13,454 nucleotides of DNA from CAZBQG01 sp964493945 (GTDB lineage Bacteria; Pseudomonadota; Alphaproteobacteria; Rhodospirillales; UBA2165): the NCBI GenBank assembly GCA_964493945.1, contig CAZBQG010000114.1, forward strand, positions 1 to 13,454. The letters are read 5' to 3'. The notes beneath the pieces are model-generated. The model had not been told where the DNA came from. It searched no databases and saw only the letters and a program-made list of their open reading frames with translations. How positions within the stretch are numbered: position 1 is the stretch's first letter; each line of letters opens with the position of its first letter. Below, piece by piece: positions 11,938 to 13,454 of the stretch. Made by a program: the position numbers and the translations under genes.

Positions 11938-12801
11938 ATGACACTAGAGGAAGAAATCAAACAGTTCGGCTTGGACCGGGGTGCCGAGCAAGTCGGCATT
12001 GCGTCCGTCGCGGATATAAATAAATTTGCTCCGAAAGGCCATCGGCCGGATGATCACCTCCTCGGAGCCAAGAGCGTGATCGTATTCAACGGGCATGTAT
12101 CGCTCAAAGGCGCCTGGCGTGCCCCCGACCACCGGTCACATTTCGCCAACCGGAGTTTCGCGCGCGCCCGCGACGGCGTTGCCATGGCCGCCGCCCAGTA
12201 CATCGAAAACAAGTATGGCTACTATTCGATCGCGGCAGTCCCGTTCCAAAGCGGCTTTAACCCTGGCCTCAGTCAAAAGCTTTGCGCCGAGATGGCAGGT
12301 TTGGGCACCCGCTCCCTGGCGGCCTCAATCCTGGTGAACCATGAAATAGGCATGTTGAGCATTTCGACCTGCCTTACCACCATGGAGCTGGAAGCCGACG
12401 GCCCGATGGCAGAACCAATCTGTCCTCACCCATCTTGCGTGAAAATGTATGAGAAAGAGCAGACGACCCCTTGTCTGGATACCTGTCCCGAATGTCTTTC
12501 GGGAGAGATCGAGGACGGGCGGATAAAATGGATGAGGTATGATCGGCGAATCTGTTCCACCCGGGCTCAGACCCATAGCACGGGTTCTCTCATGAGGACA
12601 TTGGTTGAAGGGGTTAAAGAGCCGGACGAGGAGGCGAGGCGAAGCATCCTGTTGGGAAGCTTCTACCGGTCGGTCATTGGTGCGAGTTCCGCGGGTCAAA
12701 CCATGGGTCAATGCAGCGAGTGCCTGAGGAATTGCCCCGTCTGCATAAAGGCTCGAAGTCTAAAACCCAAAAATGCCAAGCTGGAAACGCAAACAGCTTA
12801 G
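11938..12801 (+). CDS. QueG-like iron-sulfur protein (epoxyqueuosine reductase / reductive dehalogenase-like superfamily)
   Basis: This 287-aa protein resembles the part of QueG and reductive dehalogenases that follows the cobalamin domain. LCAEMAGLGTRSLAASILV (115-133) parallels the 'AGLG-IGK-GLL' segment. It has 12 cysteines, including C-x4-C (162, 167), C-x3-C-x2-C (179, 183, 186) and the ferredoxin-like CSECLRNCPVC (259-269). At least one [4Fe-4S] cluster, probably two, is likely. The canonical QueG active-site sequence and HEAT-like C-terminus are not visible and it is shorter than QueG (about 350 aa), so true queuosine function is doubtful. ATG 11938 is preceded by AGGGGGAG. An in-frame ATG at 11899 is less well placed. 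Codon use is less GC-biased than in the hydrolase before it. A 32-bp gap leads to the next gene, suggesting a pair. Confidence 0.75.
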   Translation: MTLEEEIKQFGLDRGAEQVGIASVADINKFAPKGHRPDDHLLGAKSVIVFNGHVSLKGAWRAPDHRSHFANRSFARARDGVAMAAAQYIENKYGYYSIAAVPFQSGFNPGLSQKLCAEMAGLGTRSLAASILVNHEIGMLSISTCLTTMELEADGPMAEPICPHPSCVKMYEKEQTTPCLDTCPECLSGEIEDGRIKWMRYDRRICSTRAQTHSTGSLMRTLVEGVKEPDEEARRSILLGSFYRSVIGASSAGQTMGQCSECLRNCPVCIKARSLKPKNAKLETQTA

Positions 12802-12833
12802 TCGGATAAAAATCGCCGTGGGGAGATTGCTCG

Positions 12834-13121
12834 ATGCCTAAATATATTTCACCGGAGCTTTACGAAAAATACAAGCATCAGATTCTGGAGATGAGTTGCG
12901 CCATTCAGGTTTATGAAGGAACCGTGGCGGTAAGGGATTCACACAGCCTCACTGACCAGGAAATAGCCGATAAGCTGGGCTTGGATGTGGAGGATGTAAC
13001 CGAGATTCGGTGCATAGCCGAGATAGACACATTGCCTGCCGATACCTGGATGAAGTCGGATAATTGGAAGCGGGAAAAAACAAATAAATTTTTCGCCAAG
13101 CGAGGGTCTGGAGGAAAGTGA
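12834..13121 (+). CDS. unknown 95-aa protein with a helix-turn-helix-like segment
   Basis: I do not recognise the family. It is soluble, begins with helical sequence (ISPELYEKYKHQILEMS) and has a segment LTDQEIADKLGLDVEDVTEI (39-58) that reads like the turn and helices of a DNA-binding motif (x-x-EIA-x-x-LG-x-x-x-x-x-V). A basic tail, KREKTNKFFAKR, follows. It has two cysteines (22, 60). GGGGAG lies 12 bp before the ATG. It follows the QueG-like gene by 32 bp and shares its lower GC, so the two probably form a unit. It may be a small regulator or an accessory subunit. The HTH call is weak because the motif is not followed by a clear domain. Confidence 0.75.
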   Translation: MPKYISPELYEKYKHQILEMSCAIQVYEGTVAVRDSHSLTDQEIADKLGLDVEDVTEIRCIAEIDTLPADTWMKSDNWKREKTNKFFAKRGSGGK

Positions 13122-13148
13122 TCCCCTCACCGCCAAAACTACACAAGA

Positions 13149-13204
13149 CACAGTGTCAAGAGTTCCCGCGGGCGCTTAAGCCGAGGAAAACTCTTTACAC
13201 TGTG
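13149..13204. repeat. 16-bp inverted repeat with 24-nt interior
   Basis: Arm CACAGTGTCAAGAGTT (13149-13164) and arm AACTCTTTACACTGTG (13189-13204) pair at 15 of 16 positions. Outside the arms, CCGCCA (13130-13135) can pair with TGGCGG (13203-13208) as an alternative. It starts 28 bp after the 95-aa gene. It may be an mRNA 3' structure, a very short remnant of an element with terminal repeats, or a protein-binding dyad. Confidence 0.8.
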
Positions 13205-13227
13205 GCGGCTACTCCATAATCGCGCCC

Positions 13228-13249
13228 GGCCGGAAGCCTCCTTCCGGCC
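13228..13249 (+). terminator. perfect 9-bp stem-loop, possible terminator
   Basis: GGCCGGAAG (13228-13236) and CTTCCGGCC (13241-13249) form a perfect stem with a 4-nt loop. Downstream is a pyrimidine-rich but not pure T tract (about 13259-13278). It would end transcripts of the QueG-like pair, perhaps together with the longer inverted repeat before it. Confidence 0.5.
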
Positions 13250-13276
13250 ATGCCAAGCCCCTTCTTCTTACCCCCC

Positions 13277-13414
13277 TCAAGCCTTAAGCGGCGGCTCGCC
13301 GTCGGGCATTTCCTTAAAGCAATTGAGCAAGCGCGCGGCCAAGCGCGCGGCCAGGTCTTGCAATGCCACATCCAATGACTTGACCCCGGTTTCAGGAAAG
13401 CTAGAGCGTTTCAT
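13277..13414 (-). CDS. possible 45-aa small protein
   Basis: ATG 13414 opens a 45-codon frame ending at TGA (13279-13277). The product is MKRSSFPETG at the start, an amphipathic Ala/Leu/Arg helix in the middle (about residues 14-33) and an acidic-to-basic end, MPDGEPPLKA. Third positions are GC-rich, as in real genes here. However, there is no ribosome site, and the start lies in sequence that looks like a dispersed intergenic repeat. It could be the C-terminal end of a decayed gene. No family is recognised. Confidence 0.3.
   Translation of the reverse strand: MKRSSFPETGVKSLDVALQDLAARLAARLLNCFKEMPDGEPPLKA
13328..13351. repeat. exact 12-bp tandem duplication
   Basis: CAAGCGCGCGGC occurs twice without a gap (13328-13339, 13340-13351). 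On the minus strand it encodes a doubled LAAR in the possible 45-aa protein, keeping the frame. Confidence 0.9.
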
Positions 13415-13442
13415 GATTTATCGGAATCGGGTTTAGGATTCC
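13399..13442. repeat. possible dispersed intergenic repeat at the window edge
   Basis: The sequence GCTAGAGCGTTTCATGATT (13399-13417) and the region after it look like the palindromic intergenic repeats I recall from alphaproteobacterial genomes, which often contain AGAGCGTTTC/ATGATT. This is from memory and unverified. A local dyad GGAATC (13423-13428) / GATTCC (13437-13442) lies in it. Confidence 0.3.
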
Positions 13443-13454
13443 CATAGGCGTCGA

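Larger units (their letters stand above)
13122..13276. other. hairpin-rich intergenic region after the QueG-like pair
   Basis: I see no gene here. It holds a long inverted repeat (13149-13204) and a perfect 9-bp stem-loop (13228-13249), listed separately. Within the loop of the first lie two 8-bp palindromes, CCCGCGGG (13165-13172) and GCTTAAGC (13174-13181). Confidence 0.6.

Noticed and set aside
1..13454. CRISPR array or complete insertion sequence
   Set aside because: No regularly spaced identical repeats with spacers and no transposase gene are present. The tandem repeats found are short and without spacers.

Overview
The window looks like chromosomal DNA of an alphaproteobacterium, most likely from the Rhodospirillales or a relative. 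The reasons are high GC with strong GC3 in most genes, an RpoH with the short alphaproteobacterial form, the rluD-rpoH neighbourhood, an abutting hisZ-purA pair, and an IHF-alpha type protein. No database search was possible. Family names come from motifs I can see in the translations.

Layout. (1) 1-962 is lower in GC and AT-rich in its intergenic parts. It holds a polypurine tandem repeat, several inverted repeats and a divergent IHF/HU gene. It ends at the 3' end of a minus-strand tRNA-Glu(CTC), so it may be the edge of an integrated element. (2) 1088-1863, minus strand: a small membrane-anchored protein and an M67/JAMM metallopeptidase overlap by a TTGA junction. They face rluD across a 21-bp gap. 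(3) rluD (pseudouridine synthase) and rpoH (heat-shock sigma factor) read on the plus strand to a strong terminator at 3922-3953. (4) Convergent to them, on the minus strand, is a two-gene unit: a large protein with a degenerate Ser/Thr-kinase fold (pseudokinase), an acidic proline-rich N-terminus and a C-terminal membrane tail, followed by a 162-aa multi-pass membrane protein. (5) 6932-10958, minus strand: a CmcJ/NvfI-type oxygenase-like gene, an exported 198-aa protein, hisZ and purA. (6) From 11075, plus strand: an alpha/beta hydrolase, a QueG-like iron-sulfur protein and an unknown 95-aa protein. A hairpin-rich tail follows, with a possible 45-aa minus-strand ORF.

How the genes relate. 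Most are housekeeping: rRNA pseudouridylation, heat-shock transcription, and the regulatory subunit of the first histidine-pathway enzyme coupled to AMP synthesis. Three places look less ordinary. First, the tail-anchored pseudokinase and its membrane partner, where a 48-bp block of the pseudokinase gene matches rpoH at 46 of 48 positions in inverted orientation, giving both proteins a shared 16-residue segment. Second, the 12-cysteine QueG-like protein with its unknown small companion. Third, the left-end region at the tRNA.
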